A stretch of 64,000 nucleotides of DNA from CAXXOK01 sp963664595 (GTDB lineage Bacteria > Bacillota > Clostridia > Christensenellales > Aristaeellaceae), in assembly GCA_963664595.2 (NCBI GenBank), contig CAXXOK010000004.1, positions 181,105 to 245,104 on the forward strand, written 5' to 3'. Below, in pieces: positions 46,445 through 55,035 of the stretch (the first letter of the stretch is position 1; the number at the start of each line of letters is the position of its first letter). A program made the position numbers and the translations under genes. The notes under the pieces were generated by a model. That model saw only the letters and a list, made by a program, of their open reading frames with translations, had not been told where the DNA came from and did not search any database.

Positions 46445-48061
46445 TCAATCAACTCGGCAATGCGTTCGCCGGCCTCCAGCAGGCGGCTGTAGGCGGCGCT
46501 TTCCGGCCTGTTTTGCTCTTTTAGCTGCGGCCTTTGCCGCGGGCTGCCGCACCGCCTGTTCAGGTTGTGCGCCCTTCTCGGGTTTCGCCGCCTGCTCGGA
46601 CACCGGCGCGGCTTCCCGATCGCTCAATACGCTGCCTGTTGCCCTCGGCTTGAGCATAACGTCCTGCGTCAGGTCCCAGCTCTCGCCGTTGTACGGCGCG
46701 GTGGCCTGCAGACCCAGCTCATCATGAATGCGCCCCGCGAACAGATCGGTTACCGTATCGTCGCCATGCAGTACAAACACATGACGGGGTTTGTTTTCAA
46801 ACGCGCCGATCCACTTCATCAGCCCGCGGTTGTCTGCGTGGCCGCTGATGCCTTCCAGCTTGCGGATCTCGGCCTTGACGCTGATCGTTTCCCCGAACAG
46901 CTTCACCGTGTCCGCGCCGTCCAGCAAAATGCGCCCGAGCGTGCCCACGCTCTGGTATCCCACGAACAGCACCGTGCACTCCGGCCGCCACAGGTTGTGC
47001 TTGAGATGATGGCGCACGCGCCCCGCATCGCACATGCCGCTGGCGGAGATGATCACCTTCGGGGTTTTATCCTCGTTGATCAGCTTGGACTCATCGGCGG
47101 TCTGCGCGACTTTTAACCCCTCAAAGCTGATGGGGTTAATGCCCTGTTTACAAAGCGCCACCGTTTCCTGATCCATGTAATCGTACATATTTTCTTTGAA
47201 CACCTGCGTGGCTTTGATGGCCAGCGGACTGTCCATATACACGGGGAAATCCGGATGGGCGGTAATCCGCCGATCCTGTTTGATTTGGCGCAGGAAATAC
47301 AGAAGCTCCTGCGTGCGCCCCACGGCAAAGCTGGGGATCACCACATTGCCGCCGCGGGCAAACGTAGTGTTGAGCACATCCACCAGCGTGCCCACAAAAT
47401 CAGGCACCTCGCCGTGGGAACGATCGCCGTAGGTGCTCTCCATAACCACAAAATCCGCCTCGGTAAAATAATGCGGATCGCGCAGCAGCGGTTGGTTGAG
47501 GTTGCCGATATCGCCGGAGAAGACAATTTTCTGTGTGACGCCGTCCTCGGTAACGCTGACCTCGATGGATGCCGACCCCAGCATATGCCCCACGTCAATC
47601 ATACGGATGGCAATGCCCTCGCAAACCTCCACACGCGTCATATACTTACAGGGGACAAACAACTTGGCGGTTTCCTCCGCGTCCCGGGTATCGTAGACCG
47701 GTTCCACCGGCGCTTCACCCTTACGGGAGGCTTTGCGGGATTTCCATTCGGCTTCCATCTCCTGGATGTGCGCCGAATCCATCAGCATGATAGAACACAG
47801 TTCCTCCGTAGCCTCTGTAGTGTAAATCTTCCCGCGGAAGCCCCGCTTGTACAGCAGCGGAAGCCAGCCGCTGTGGTCGATATGCGCGTGTGTGAGAAAT
47901 ACGCTGTCCACCGCCGAGGGCGCGATGGGCAACGGGGTATTTTCGTACAGATCGAAGCCCTGCTCCATGCCGTAATCGATCAAAAAGTTTTTCCCACATG
48001 CTTCCAACAGGAAACGGCTGCCCGTCACCTCATGCGCTGCCCCCAGAAAGGTAAGTTTCAT
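46445..48061 (-). CDS. Metallo-beta-lactamase/beta-CASP RNA-type hydrolase, C-terminus frameshifted
   Basis: As read the protein is 538 aa. The zinc motif THAHIDHSG gives His58, His60, Asp62 and His63. The beta-CASP region has SFAVGRTQELLYFL and SASGMCDAGRVRHHL, and the RNA-specificity domain has GHADNRGLMKWI. Such enzymes process or degrade RNA. The ATG at 48061 follows GGAGG; a start at 48112 lacks one. Near the C-terminus the frame appears to shift at about 46505 and again at about 46410. Restoring both gives a helix-rich tail ending SDDII, with a TGA at 46346-46348 overlapping the GH3 start. The current stop at 46445 is probably artificial. Confidence 0.87.
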   Translation of the reverse strand: MKLTFLGAAHEVTGSRFLLEACGKNFLIDYGMEQGFDLYENTPLPIAPSAVDSVFLTHAHIDHSGWLPLLYKRGFRGKIYTTEATEELCSIMLMDSAHIQEMEAEWKSRKASRKGEAPVEPVYDTRDAEETAKLFVPCKYMTRVEVCEGIAIRMIDVGHMLGSASIEVSVTEDGVTQKIVFSGDIGNLNQPLLRDPHYFTEADFVVMESTYGDRSHGEVPDFVGTLVDVLNTTFARGGNVVIPSFAVGRTQELLYFLRQIKQDRRITAHPDFPVYMDSPLAIKATQVFKENMYDYMDQETVALCKQGINPISFEGLKVAQTADESKLINEDKTPKVIISASGMCDAGRVRHHLKHNLWRPECTVLFVGYQSVGTLGRILLDGADTVKLFGETISVKAEIRKLEGISGHADNRGLMKWIGAFENKPRHVFVLHGDDTVTDLFAGRIHDELGLQATAPYNGESWDLTQDVMLKPRATGSVLSDREAAPVSEQAAKPEKGAQPEQAVRQPAAKAAAKRAKQAGKRRLQPPAGGRRTHCRVD

Positions 48062-48121
48062 GCCGGTGCCTCCATGCCGCCCGATGGGCTTTATAATATT
48101 CTGTTGTTCCATTGTCTCATT

Positions 48122-50962
48122 TTATGGTTTACGGGTCAACACCTGCCGCAGAAATTGTCCTGTATAACTTTCCGTGCAAGCCGCCACGTCCTCAGGTGTA
48201 CCGGCACAGATCACGGTGCCGCCGCCGTCGCCGCCTTCCGGTCCCAAATCTATCAGGTAATCGGCGCACTTGATAACATCCATGTTGTGCTCGATCACCA
48301 CCACGGAATTACCGTTATCCACCAACTGTTGCAGCACCTGGAGCAGCTTGCCCACGTCATCCATATGCAGGCCGGTGGTCGGCTCATCCAGCACATAAAT
48401 GGTGCGGCCCGTAGCCGTGCGGCTGAGCTCCGAGGCCAGCTTGATGCGCTGCGCCTCGCCGCCTGAAAGCTGGGTGCTCGGCTGGCCAATTTTCAGGTAG
48501 CCCAGACCCACGTCAAACAGGGTTTGCAGCTTGCGCACAATCGGCTGGTGCGCGGAGAAAAAGTCCAGCGCTTCCTCCACGGTCATCTCCAGCACATCGT
48601 AGATATTTTTCCCGTTGTAGCGCACCTCCAGCGTTTCGCGGTTGTAACGCTTGCCGTGGCACACATCGCAGGGTACATACACATCCGGCAGGAAGTGCAT
48701 CTCAATTTTCAGCAGTCCGTCGCCCGCGCAGGCCTCGCACCGGCCGCCCTTGACGTTGAAGGAGAAGCGGTTGGCCTGATAGCCGCGCGTTTTGGCGTCG
48801 GGCGTCATGGCAAACAGCTTGCGGATGAGGTCGAACAGCCCCGTGTAGGTGGCGGGGTTGGAGCGCGGCGTGCGTCCGATGGGGCTCTGGTCAATGGCGA
48901 TGATCTTGTCCAGCTGCTCCACGCCGCGGATCGCGCCGAATTTGCCCGCGCGCGTTTTGGCGCGGTTCAGCACCTTGGCCAGGTGGTTATACAAAATAGC
49001 GTTGACCAGGCTGGATTTGCCCGAGCCGCTGACGCCCGTTACCACGCAGAACACGCCCAGCGGAAACCTGACATCAATATTTTTCAGGTTGTTCTGTGCG
49101 GCCTGCTCCACGGTGAGCCATTGCTCCGGCACACGCCGCTTTTCCGGTAAGGGAATGCATTTCTTCCCCGACAGATACTGACCCGTAAGGGAGTTAGGGT
49201 TGGCAACGATCTCGTCATACGTGCCCTGCGCGGTTACATAACCGCCGTGCACACCCGCGCCGGGGCCGATATCCACAATGTGATCGGCGGCGCGCATGGT
49301 TTCCTCGTCGTGTTCAACCACGATCAGGGTATTGCCCAGGTCGCGCAGGTGTTTCAGGGTTTCGATCAGTTTGTGGTTATCACGCTGATGCAGGCCGATG
49401 GAAGGCTCGTCCAGAATGTAGAGCACCCCCATGAGGCTGGAGCCGATCTGCGTCGCCAGCCGGATGCGCTGCGCCTCCCCGCCGGACAGTGTGCCCGCCG
49501 CACGCGACAGCGTGAGATACGAAAGCCCCACACTGTCCAAAAAGGACAGTCGGTCGTTGATCTCCTTGCGGATCTGCGCCGCGATGATCGTCTGTGTTTC
49601 GTTCAGTTTTAAATCGCGGAAAAACTCACGCGAATTAACAACGGAAAGATCGGATACCTCCGCGATGCTTTTTCCGCCGACGGTAACCGCCAGCGCCTCT
49701 TTTTTCAGGCGTTTACCCCCGCAGGCCTCACAGGGTTCGGCTGTCATATATTCCTCATAGGCGGCCTTCATGCCCTCGGAGGTGGTTTCGCGATAGCGGC
49801 GCATCAGGGAGTTGATCACGCCCTCATAGGTGGTGGTAAACTGTCCCTGCCCGTTTGCGCTTTCGTACTTCACGGTAATTTTCTCGCTGCCCGTTCCGTA
49901 CATCAGCACCTCCACAGCTTTGGGGGGCAAATCCTGAAACGGTTTATCCAGACTGAAGCCGTACTTTTTGGCAAGTGCGCGGGAGCTGGCGCACGCAAAG
50001 CTGGTTTTATCCGAAAAGTTCCAGCCCATCACCTGAATGGCGCCCTCGTTGATGCTCTTGGTGGGATCAGGCACGATGGTATCCACGCTGATGCGCAGGA
50101 TGGTGCCCAGCCCGTCGCACTCCGGGCACGCGCCGTAGGGGCTGTTGAAGGAGAACATGCGGGGCGACAGCTCTTCGATGGAAATGCCGCAGTCCGCGCA
50201 GGCATAGTTTTGTGAAAACATCAATGTGCCCTGCTCAAACAGGTCAACCAGCACCAGTCCCTCAGCCGCCTTGGCCGCTGTTTCCAGGCTGTCCGCCAGC
50301 CGTTTGCGGAAATCGTCGGAATTGCGGATGATCAGCCGGTCGATCACGATGCTGACATCATGTTTCTTTTTCTTGTCCAACGCGGGCGTATCGTCCAGCT
50401 CGTACTGTTCGCCGTCGATCATCACACGCACATAGCCCTGCTTGAGGGCGTCCTGCATCAGCTTGCCATGCTCGCCCTTGCGGCCGCGCACCACCGGCGC
50501 AAGCACCTGCATGCGCGTGCCCTCGGCCAGCAGCAGAATTTGGTCCACCATCTGGTCCACGGTCTGCTGTTTGATCTCCTTGCCGCACTGCGGGCAATGC
50601 GGCACCCCCGCGCGCGCATAGAGCAGGCGCAGGTAATCGTACACCTCGGTGACCGTACCCACGGTGGAACGCGGGTTGCGGCTGGTGGTTTTCTGGTCAA
50701 TGGAAATCGCGGGCGAAAGCCCCTCGATGGAATCGATATCCGGCTTGTCCATCCGCCCCAAGAACATGCGTGCATAGGAAGACAGGCTTTCCACGTAACG
50801 GCGCTGTCCCTCGGCATAGATGGTATCAAACGCCAGGCTGGTTTTACCCGATCCGCTCAAGCCTGTGAACACGACAAAGCGGTCGCGGGGGATTTCCAGC
50901 GTGATATTTTTCAGATTGTGCTCGCGCGCGCCGCGGATGATGAGTTTATCCTGCAAGTTCAT
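48122..50962 (-). CDS. uvrA: UvrABC excinuclease subunit A
   Basis: The damage-recognition ATPase of nucleotide-excision repair, 946 aa. Two ABC-type ATPase halves carry Walker A motifs GLSGSGKTSLAFDT (near residue 34) and GVSGSGKSSLVN (near 640). The signature LSGGEAQRI occurs in both halves. Zinc fingers are CPQCG with its partner pairs, CADCG...CPEC, and CEACAGDG...CDVC. Full length. Its start overlaps the stop of the DUF362 gene (ATGA). Neither uvrB nor uvrC is adjacent. It falls in an apparent SOS operon through the LexA box at 52.12 kb. Confidence 0.98.
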   Translation of the reverse strand: MNLQDKLIIRGAREHNLKNITLEIPRDRFVVFTGLSGSGKTSLAFDTIYAEGQRRYVESLSSYARMFLGRMDKPDIDSIEGLSPAISIDQKTTSRNPRSTVGTVTEVYDYLRLLYARAGVPHCPQCGKEIKQQTVDQMVDQILLLAEGTRMQVLAPVVRGRKGEHGKLMQDALKQGYVRVMIDGEQYELDDTPALDKKKKHDVSIVIDRLIIRNSDDFRKRLADSLETAAKAAEGLVLVDLFEQGTLMFSQNYACADCGISIEELSPRMFSFNSPYGACPECDGLGTILRISVDTIVPDPTKSINEGAIQVMGWNFSDKTSFACASSRALAKKYGFSLDKPFQDLPPKAVEVLMYGTGSEKITVKYESANGQGQFTTTYEGVINSLMRRYRETTSEGMKAAYEEYMTAEPCEACGGKRLKKEALAVTVGGKSIAEVSDLSVVNSREFFRDLKLNETQTIIAAQIRKEINDRLSFLDSVGLSYLTLSRAAGTLSGGEAQRIRLATQIGSSLMGVLYILDEPSIGLHQRDNHKLIETLKHLRDLGNTLIVVEHDEETMRAADHIVDIGPGAGVHGGYVTAQGTYDEIVANPNSLTGQYLSGKKCIPLPEKRRVPEQWLTVEQAAQNNLKNIDVRFPLGVFCVVTGVSGSGKSSLVNAILYNHLAKVLNRAKTRAGKFGAIRGVEQLDKIIAIDQSPIGRTPRSNPATYTGLFDLIRKLFAMTPDAKTRGYQANRFSFNVKGGRCEACAGDGLLKIEMHFLPDVYVPCDVCHGKRYNRETLEVRYNGKNIYDVLEMTVEEALDFFSAHQPIVRKLQTLFDVGLGYLKIGQPSTQLSGGEAQRIKLASELSRTATGRTIYVLDEPTTGLHMDDVGKLLQVLQQLVDNGNSVVVIEHNMDVIKCADYLIDLGPEGGDGGGTVICAGTPEDVAACTESYTGQFLRQVLTRKP

Positions 50963-52065
50963 CGCACCTCTACGATCTCATACTCGGTCGTTCCCAGGCC
51001 TACCTTTGCCGCGTGCTCCAGCCCCATGCGCCAGTTGGTGGTGGGGTGCACGTCACAGAAATGGTCCCCCGTCCTGTTTTCCCGGTCCCAAAGCACCGAT
51101 CCGGGGAGCGGATTCATTTTCAGGGCCGCCTCGGTGCAGGCCATATCCAGGGCTACGGGATCGAAGCTGGCAAACATCCCCACATCCGGGATGATCGGGG
51201 CGTCGTTTTCGGGGTGGCAGTCGCAATACGGCGATACATCCATCACCAGCGCAATATGGAAATGCGGCTTCCCCTGCAAAACGGCTTTGGCATATTCGCT
51301 GATTTTACAGCTGACCATATCGTTGCTGCCGTCCGCGCCGCCGATCGCGCCCTGGGTGTGGCACGCGCCCACGCAGCGGCCGCAGCCTGTGCACTTTGCC
51401 TGGTCGATCACCGCTTTATGGTTGATCAGGGTAATCGCTCCGGATCCGCACTCGCGGATGCACATGCCGCAGCCTATACACTGGGACTGCGTCACGGTGG
51501 GTTTGCCATCGCAATGCATATCGCGCTTGCCCGCCGTGGAGCCAAAGCCCATGCCGAGGTTTTTCAGCGCGCCGCCGATGCCCGTAAGCTCATGACACTT
51601 GAAATGCGTCAGGCTGATGATCGCCTCGGCATCCACCGCGGCGCGCCCCAGCAGCGCATGATCGCAGTACTCGCCATCCACCGGCACGCTGACAAAATCC
51701 GTGCCCAGCAGCCCGTCCGCGATGATCACATGGCAGCCGGTCTGCAGCGGGGAGAATCCATCCAGATACGCCGCGTCCAAATGATCCAGCGCGTTGCGGC
51801 GCATGCCGGGATACAGCGTGTTGCAATCGGTTAAAAAGGGCTTCGCGCCTATCTCCTTGAGCGCGTCCACCACCACTTTGGCATAGTTGTGCCGGAGGTA
51901 AGCCAGGTTGCCCGGCTCTCCGAAGTGGATTTTAATCGCGGTAAACTTGCCCTTCAGCGGCATATCCGTCATACCGGCCTTTCGCAGCAGACGGTCCAGC
52001 TTCTCCAGCAGGTTACGGGTTCCGCGTACCCGAAAGTCCGTAAAATAAACCTTTGCTTTGTCCAT
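50959..52065 (-). CDS. DUF362 protein with two [4Fe-4S] ferredoxin motifs
   Basis: A 368-aa protein. DUF362 sequence surrounds a ferredoxin insertion with CIGCGMCIRECGSGA and CTGCGRCVGACHTQGA (about residues 195-240), enough for two [4Fe-4S] clusters. No signal peptide is seen. The biochemical role of DUF362 proteins is not established; many occur in anaerobes. The ATG at 52065 has AAGGAGG 8 bp upstream. It is the first gene of the transcript that also carries uvrA and lies directly behind a LexA box, which links an iron-sulfur electron carrier to the DNA-damage response in this organism. Confidence 0.87.
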   Translation of the reverse strand: MDKAKVYFTDFRVRGTRNLLEKLDRLLRKAGMTDMPLKGKFTAIKIHFGEPGNLAYLRHNYAKVVVDALKEIGAKPFLTDCNTLYPGMRRNALDHLDAAYLDGFSPLQTGCHVIIADGLLGTDFVSVPVDGEYCDHALLGRAAVDAEAIISLTHFKCHELTGIGGALKNLGMGFGSTAGKRDMHCDGKPTVTQSQCIGCGMCIRECGSGAITLINHKAVIDQAKCTGCGRCVGACHTQGAIGGADGSNDMVSCKISEYAKAVLQGKPHFHIALVMDVSPYCDCHPENDAPIIPDVGMFASFDPVALDMACTEAALKMNPLPGSVLWDRENRTGDHFCDVHPTTNWRMGLEHAAKVGLGTTEYEIVEVR

Positions 52066-52093
52066 GTTCGTTTCCTCCTTCAAAGGGTACTGA

Positions 52094-52136
52094 CAGTATA
52101 TCACACTTTACAGCGTTTGCCTAGAACGTATGTTCG
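52094..52136 (-). promoter_or_regulatory. LexA (DinR) box and promoter of DUF362-uvrA
   Basis: On the minus strand CGAACATACGTTCT (52123-52136) matches the Firmicutes LexA/DinR operator, CGAAC-N4-GTTCG-like, with a near-perfect dyad. TATACT lies about 25 bp downstream at 52095-52100, with a partial -35 (TAGGCA) next to the operator. The box also lies about 30 bp from the -35 of the divergent MFS gene. Confidence 0.8.
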
Positions 52137-52162
52137 CAATATTCTCAGTTCCAATTTCACGC

Positions 52163-52191
52163 TTTACACTGCCCGCGGCAATGTGTACAAT
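52163..52191 (+). promoter_or_regulatory. Promoter of the MFS transporter gene
   Basis: TTTACA (52163-52168), a 17-bp spacer and TACAAT (52186-52191), 37 bp before the ATG. Confidence 0.8.
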
Positions 52192-52228
52192 AATCATGTT
52201 TGTTTACACAAGCAAAAGGAGAGCCTCT

Positions 52229-53485
52229 ATGAATCAGCCACAACCCTCCATACTGCACACCATCCGCACGCTGAAGGGCAACGAGCGTGCTTGCCTGTGG
52301 ACCGAGCCGATGTGGGGCATCCCGTACAATCTGTTCGCTCCGTTTATTTCGGTGTACATGGCGGGGCTCGGCCTTTCCCCCATGGTGATCGGCGTTATCG
52401 CCACGATCACCATTGTTTCACAGGTTGTATGGTCCCTGCTGGGCGGCGTGCTGACCGATAAATACGGCCGCCGGCTTGCGACAATGGTTTTTGATTTCAT
52501 CGCGTGGGTACTTCCCGCGTTTTTATGGATGATCGCGCAGGATTACCGCTATTTCCTGCTCGCCGCGCTATTAAACGGTGCCCGCCGCGTAACCGAAAGC
52601 TCCTGGATGCTGCTGCTGATTGAGGATTCCGAGGAGGAAAAGCTCATCCGCCTGTTTTCCATCATCCAGATTGCCGCGCATATCGCGGGTTTCTTCGCGC
52701 CGATCGCCTATTTCTTTGTGCAGCGGTATGACGTAATCCCGACTATGCGTTGGCTGTACGGGTTCTTCTTCGTCAGCATGGTGGTCAAAGTCATCCTTGT
52801 ATATGTGCTGTCCCGCGAAACCTCCGTGGGGCTGCGCCGCATGGAAGAAAACCGGGGCAGAAGCGTTCTGCGCGGGCTGTGGGACAGCCGCCGCGTGCTT
52901 TACACCATGTGCAAAAGCCGCCGCGTAATGCTGACAATTGCGTTCATTGCCTGCTTTACGGGGCTTCAAGGGATCGTTACTACATTTTGGCCGCTGCTGG
53001 TTACCGGGAAGCTAGGCATCGCGGCGGAGAATCTGTCGATCTTTTTCACGATTAAAACGCTGTTCATGCTGGGCAGCTATGTGTTTTTGGTGCCCAGGCT
53101 CAATCTGAAGCATTTCCTTCATCCCATTCAGCTGGGGCTGATCCTGTTTGCCCTGATGGCGGTATGCATGCTGCTGATGCCCGGAAATATGTTTGGCTTT
53201 GTATTGATTTCCGTGCTGCTGGAGGGCGCGGCGCTTTCGCTGCTGATCCCGTTTTCCAGCGGCCTGCAAATGGTCAATATCGACCGGGAGGAGCGTGCGC
53301 GGATGCTGGGCTTCTTTTACGCGATCAGCATGCTGATCACCTCGCCGCTGTCCACCATCGCGGGCGTACTGGCGGAGATCAATCCGGCGCTGCCCTTTGC
53401 GATGATTCTCGTGCTGGTTGTGATTGCCTTTGTGCTCACAGGCAAGCTTTGGGCCATGGACCAGGCAGAAGCCCTTACCGAATAA
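52229..53485 (+). CDS. Major facilitator superfamily transporter
   Basis: A 418-aa integral membrane protein with about 12 hydrophobic segments and the loop-2/3 motif GVLTDKYGRRLATM characteristic of the superfamily. The second half begins around residue 230 (MLTIAFIACFTGLQGIVTTFWPLL). The substrate is unknown; the overall pattern resembles drug or sugar exporters. The ATG at 52229 is preceded by AAAAGGAGAG. A longer in-frame start at 52130 would lie inside the promoter region. Its 3' end overlaps the convergent M16 gene by 11 bp, and its promoter is next to the LexA box. Confidence 0.85.
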   Translation: MNQPQPSILHTIRTLKGNERACLWTEPMWGIPYNLFAPFISVYMAGLGLSPMVIGVIATITIVSQVVWSLLGGVLTDKYGRRLATMVFDFIAWVLPAFLWMIAQDYRYFLLAALLNGARRVTESSWMLLLIEDSEEEKLIRLFSIIQIAAHIAGFFAPIAYFFVQRYDVIPTMRWLYGFFFVSMVVKVILVYVLSRETSVGLRRMEENRGRSVLRGLWDSRRVLYTMCKSRRVMLTIAFIACFTGLQGIVTTFWPLLVTGKLGIAAENLSIFFTIKTLFMLGSYVFLVPRLNLKHFLHPIQLGLILFALMAVCMLLMPGNMFGFVLISVLLEGAALSLLIPFSSGLQMVNIDREERARMLGFFYAISMLITSPLSTIAGVLAEINPALPFAMILVLVVIAFVLTGKLWAMDQAEALTE

Positions 53486-54716
53486 ACGCCAGATATTTCT
53501 GCGCATCCTTGCCAACAATGGCCGCGCTTGCCTGCCCCGAAAGCGCATGCTCTGCCGTATCGTGCAGGGCTTTTTTCGTAACCGCTTCGATCTTTTGCAA
53601 AATCTCGTCCGGGGTTCGCAGATAATCCAAAAGCAGCATGCTGCGCCCGATGGACTGCATGCGTCCCGAGGAGCTTTCCAGCCCCAGCAGAAACGCGCCC
53701 TTGAGCTGCGCCTTGGCGCTAATGAATTCATCGTCCGTGAATCCCTTTTGGAGGGCAAGCGCCGTTTGCTCCTGTATTTCCCGGATCACCGTTTCGGCAT
53801 TCTCCGGAGAGGTGCCCGCATAGATGGTAAACGTACCCATTGTGGGATAGCTGCCCGGGAAAGAATAAATGGAGTATGCCAGTCCCAGGTCCTCGCGGAT
53901 GCGCTGAAATAGCCGTGAGGACATCCCCCCGCCCAGCGCGTTGGAGAACATCGAAAGCGCGTACAGCTCATCCATACCCAGCGCGTAGCCGCGGTAGCCG
54001 ATGCAGATCTGCACCTGCTCGGTATCCTTGCTGCGCGCCAGCCGCCCGGCGGCAAAGGCCTGCGGCTCTATCAGCGCGTCGCCATTGGCTTTTGGGAACG
54101 TGTTAAAGAGTTGGTTGATCAGCGTCAGCAGCTGGTCCCAGTCGTACTTGCCCGCGATAGCAATCACGATATTCTCCGGCTGATAATGCCGCCGCCAGTA
54201 GCTGCGCAGGTCGTTCACGGTATAGCCGGCAATCAGCTCACGCGTGCCCAGCACGGGCCGCTGCAGCGAGCCTGTAAACTGCGCCTCGGCAAGCACCTCC
54301 CCCACCAGATCCTCGGGCGTATCATCCACCATGGCGATTTCTTCCAGAATCACGCCCTTCTCCTTGCGCAGGTCATCCTTGGTAAAGAGCGGATGCAGCA
54401 CAAGATCGCCGAGGATATCCACGGCCAGCGGGAGGTATTCATCAATCACCTTGGCGTAATAACAGGTGCAGTCCTTGCCGGTAAAAGCGTTCAACTGGCC
54501 GCCCACCGCGTCCATCTGCTCGGCGATTTCGCGGGCAGTGCGGTTTTCGGTGCCTTTAAACACCATATGCTCAATAAAATGGGACAGTCCGTTTTCCCCG
54601 GGACGCTCGTTCATGGAGCCTGCCTTAATCCAGCAGCCGATCGTACAGCTGCGCAAATGGGACAGCGGCTCGCCCACCACACGCAATCCGTTTGGCAGGG
54701 TAACAGAATTAAACAT
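53475..54716 (-). CDS. M16-family zinc metallopeptidase (processing-peptidase-like)
   Basis: A 413-aa peptidase with the inverted zinc motif HFIEH (His46, Glu49, His50) and a downstream Glu about 76 residues later in the conserved VILEEIAMVDD. GGGMSSRLFQRIREDLGLAYSIYSF is the family C-terminal signature. It resembles YmxG/mitochondrial-processing-peptidase-like proteins, often encoded near pnp in Firmicutes as here. No signal peptide. The ATG at 54716 has AGGAAG at a good distance; the ATG two codons earlier is too close. Confidence 0.92.
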   Translation of the reverse strand: MFNSVTLPNGLRVVGEPLSHLRSCTIGCWIKAGSMNERPGENGLSHFIEHMVFKGTENRTAREIAEQMDAVGGQLNAFTGKDCTCYYAKVIDEYLPLAVDILGDLVLHPLFTKDDLRKEKGVILEEIAMVDDTPEDLVGEVLAEAQFTGSLQRPVLGTRELIAGYTVNDLRSYWRRHYQPENIVIAIAGKYDWDQLLTLINQLFNTFPKANGDALIEPQAFAAGRLARSKDTEQVQICIGYRGYALGMDELYALSMFSNALGGGMSSRLFQRIREDLGLAYSIYSFPGSYPTMGTFTIYAGTSPENAETVIREIQEQTALALQKGFTDDEFISAKAQLKGAFLLGLESSSGRMQSIGRSMLLLDYLRTPDEILQKIEAVTKKALHDTAEHALSGQASAAIVGKDAQKYLAFIR

Positions 54717-54802
54717 TTTCATTCTTCCTTTATTGTTTGTTGGTTTCACGGTATATTTCCTGCGTTCCATTAAGGAGAAGCGAAAAGCACAGAACCTATT
54801 AT

Positions 54803-54821
54803 GGCCGCGCATAGCGCGGCC
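54803..54821. other. GC-rich hairpin between pnp and the M16 gene
   Basis: GGCCGCGC, loop ATA, GCGCGGCC: a perfect 8-bp stem. No T-tract follows on either strand, so terminator function is doubtful. Confidence 0.5.
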
Positions 54822-54888
54822 AATGATAAATCGTGTCGATGATCGTTTCCTATCCATAGCCGCAGGAAAGCAATGGGAAAAGAACGTC

Positions 54889-55001
54889 CGGAATGGCAAA
54901 TCAAATTGTTGCCAGCTTGGGGTTGCACAGCCATCAGCGTAGCCTTGCTACTGCTTTAAGCTGTGCAAGCTCAAGCGGACGAAAACTGGATTGCCATTCC
55001 G
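54889..55001. repeat. Nested inverted-repeat element after pnp
   Basis: A gene-free stretch with four nested helices. Outer: an 11-bp perfect inverted repeat CGGAATGGCAA (54889-54899) with TTGCCATTCCG (54991-55001). Next: GCTTG with CAAGC. Then TTGCACAGC (54923-54931) with GCTGTGCAA (54960-54968). Innermost: GTAGC with GCTAC around CTT. The structure is between the pnp stop and the M16 promoter region. In the minus direction it is followed by TTCTTTTCCC, so it might end or protect the pnp message. It matches no family I recognise. Confidence 0.55.
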
Positions 55002-55035
55002 TTCGGGCTTTTATCAGCGTCTGCCTGCCGGCTTA

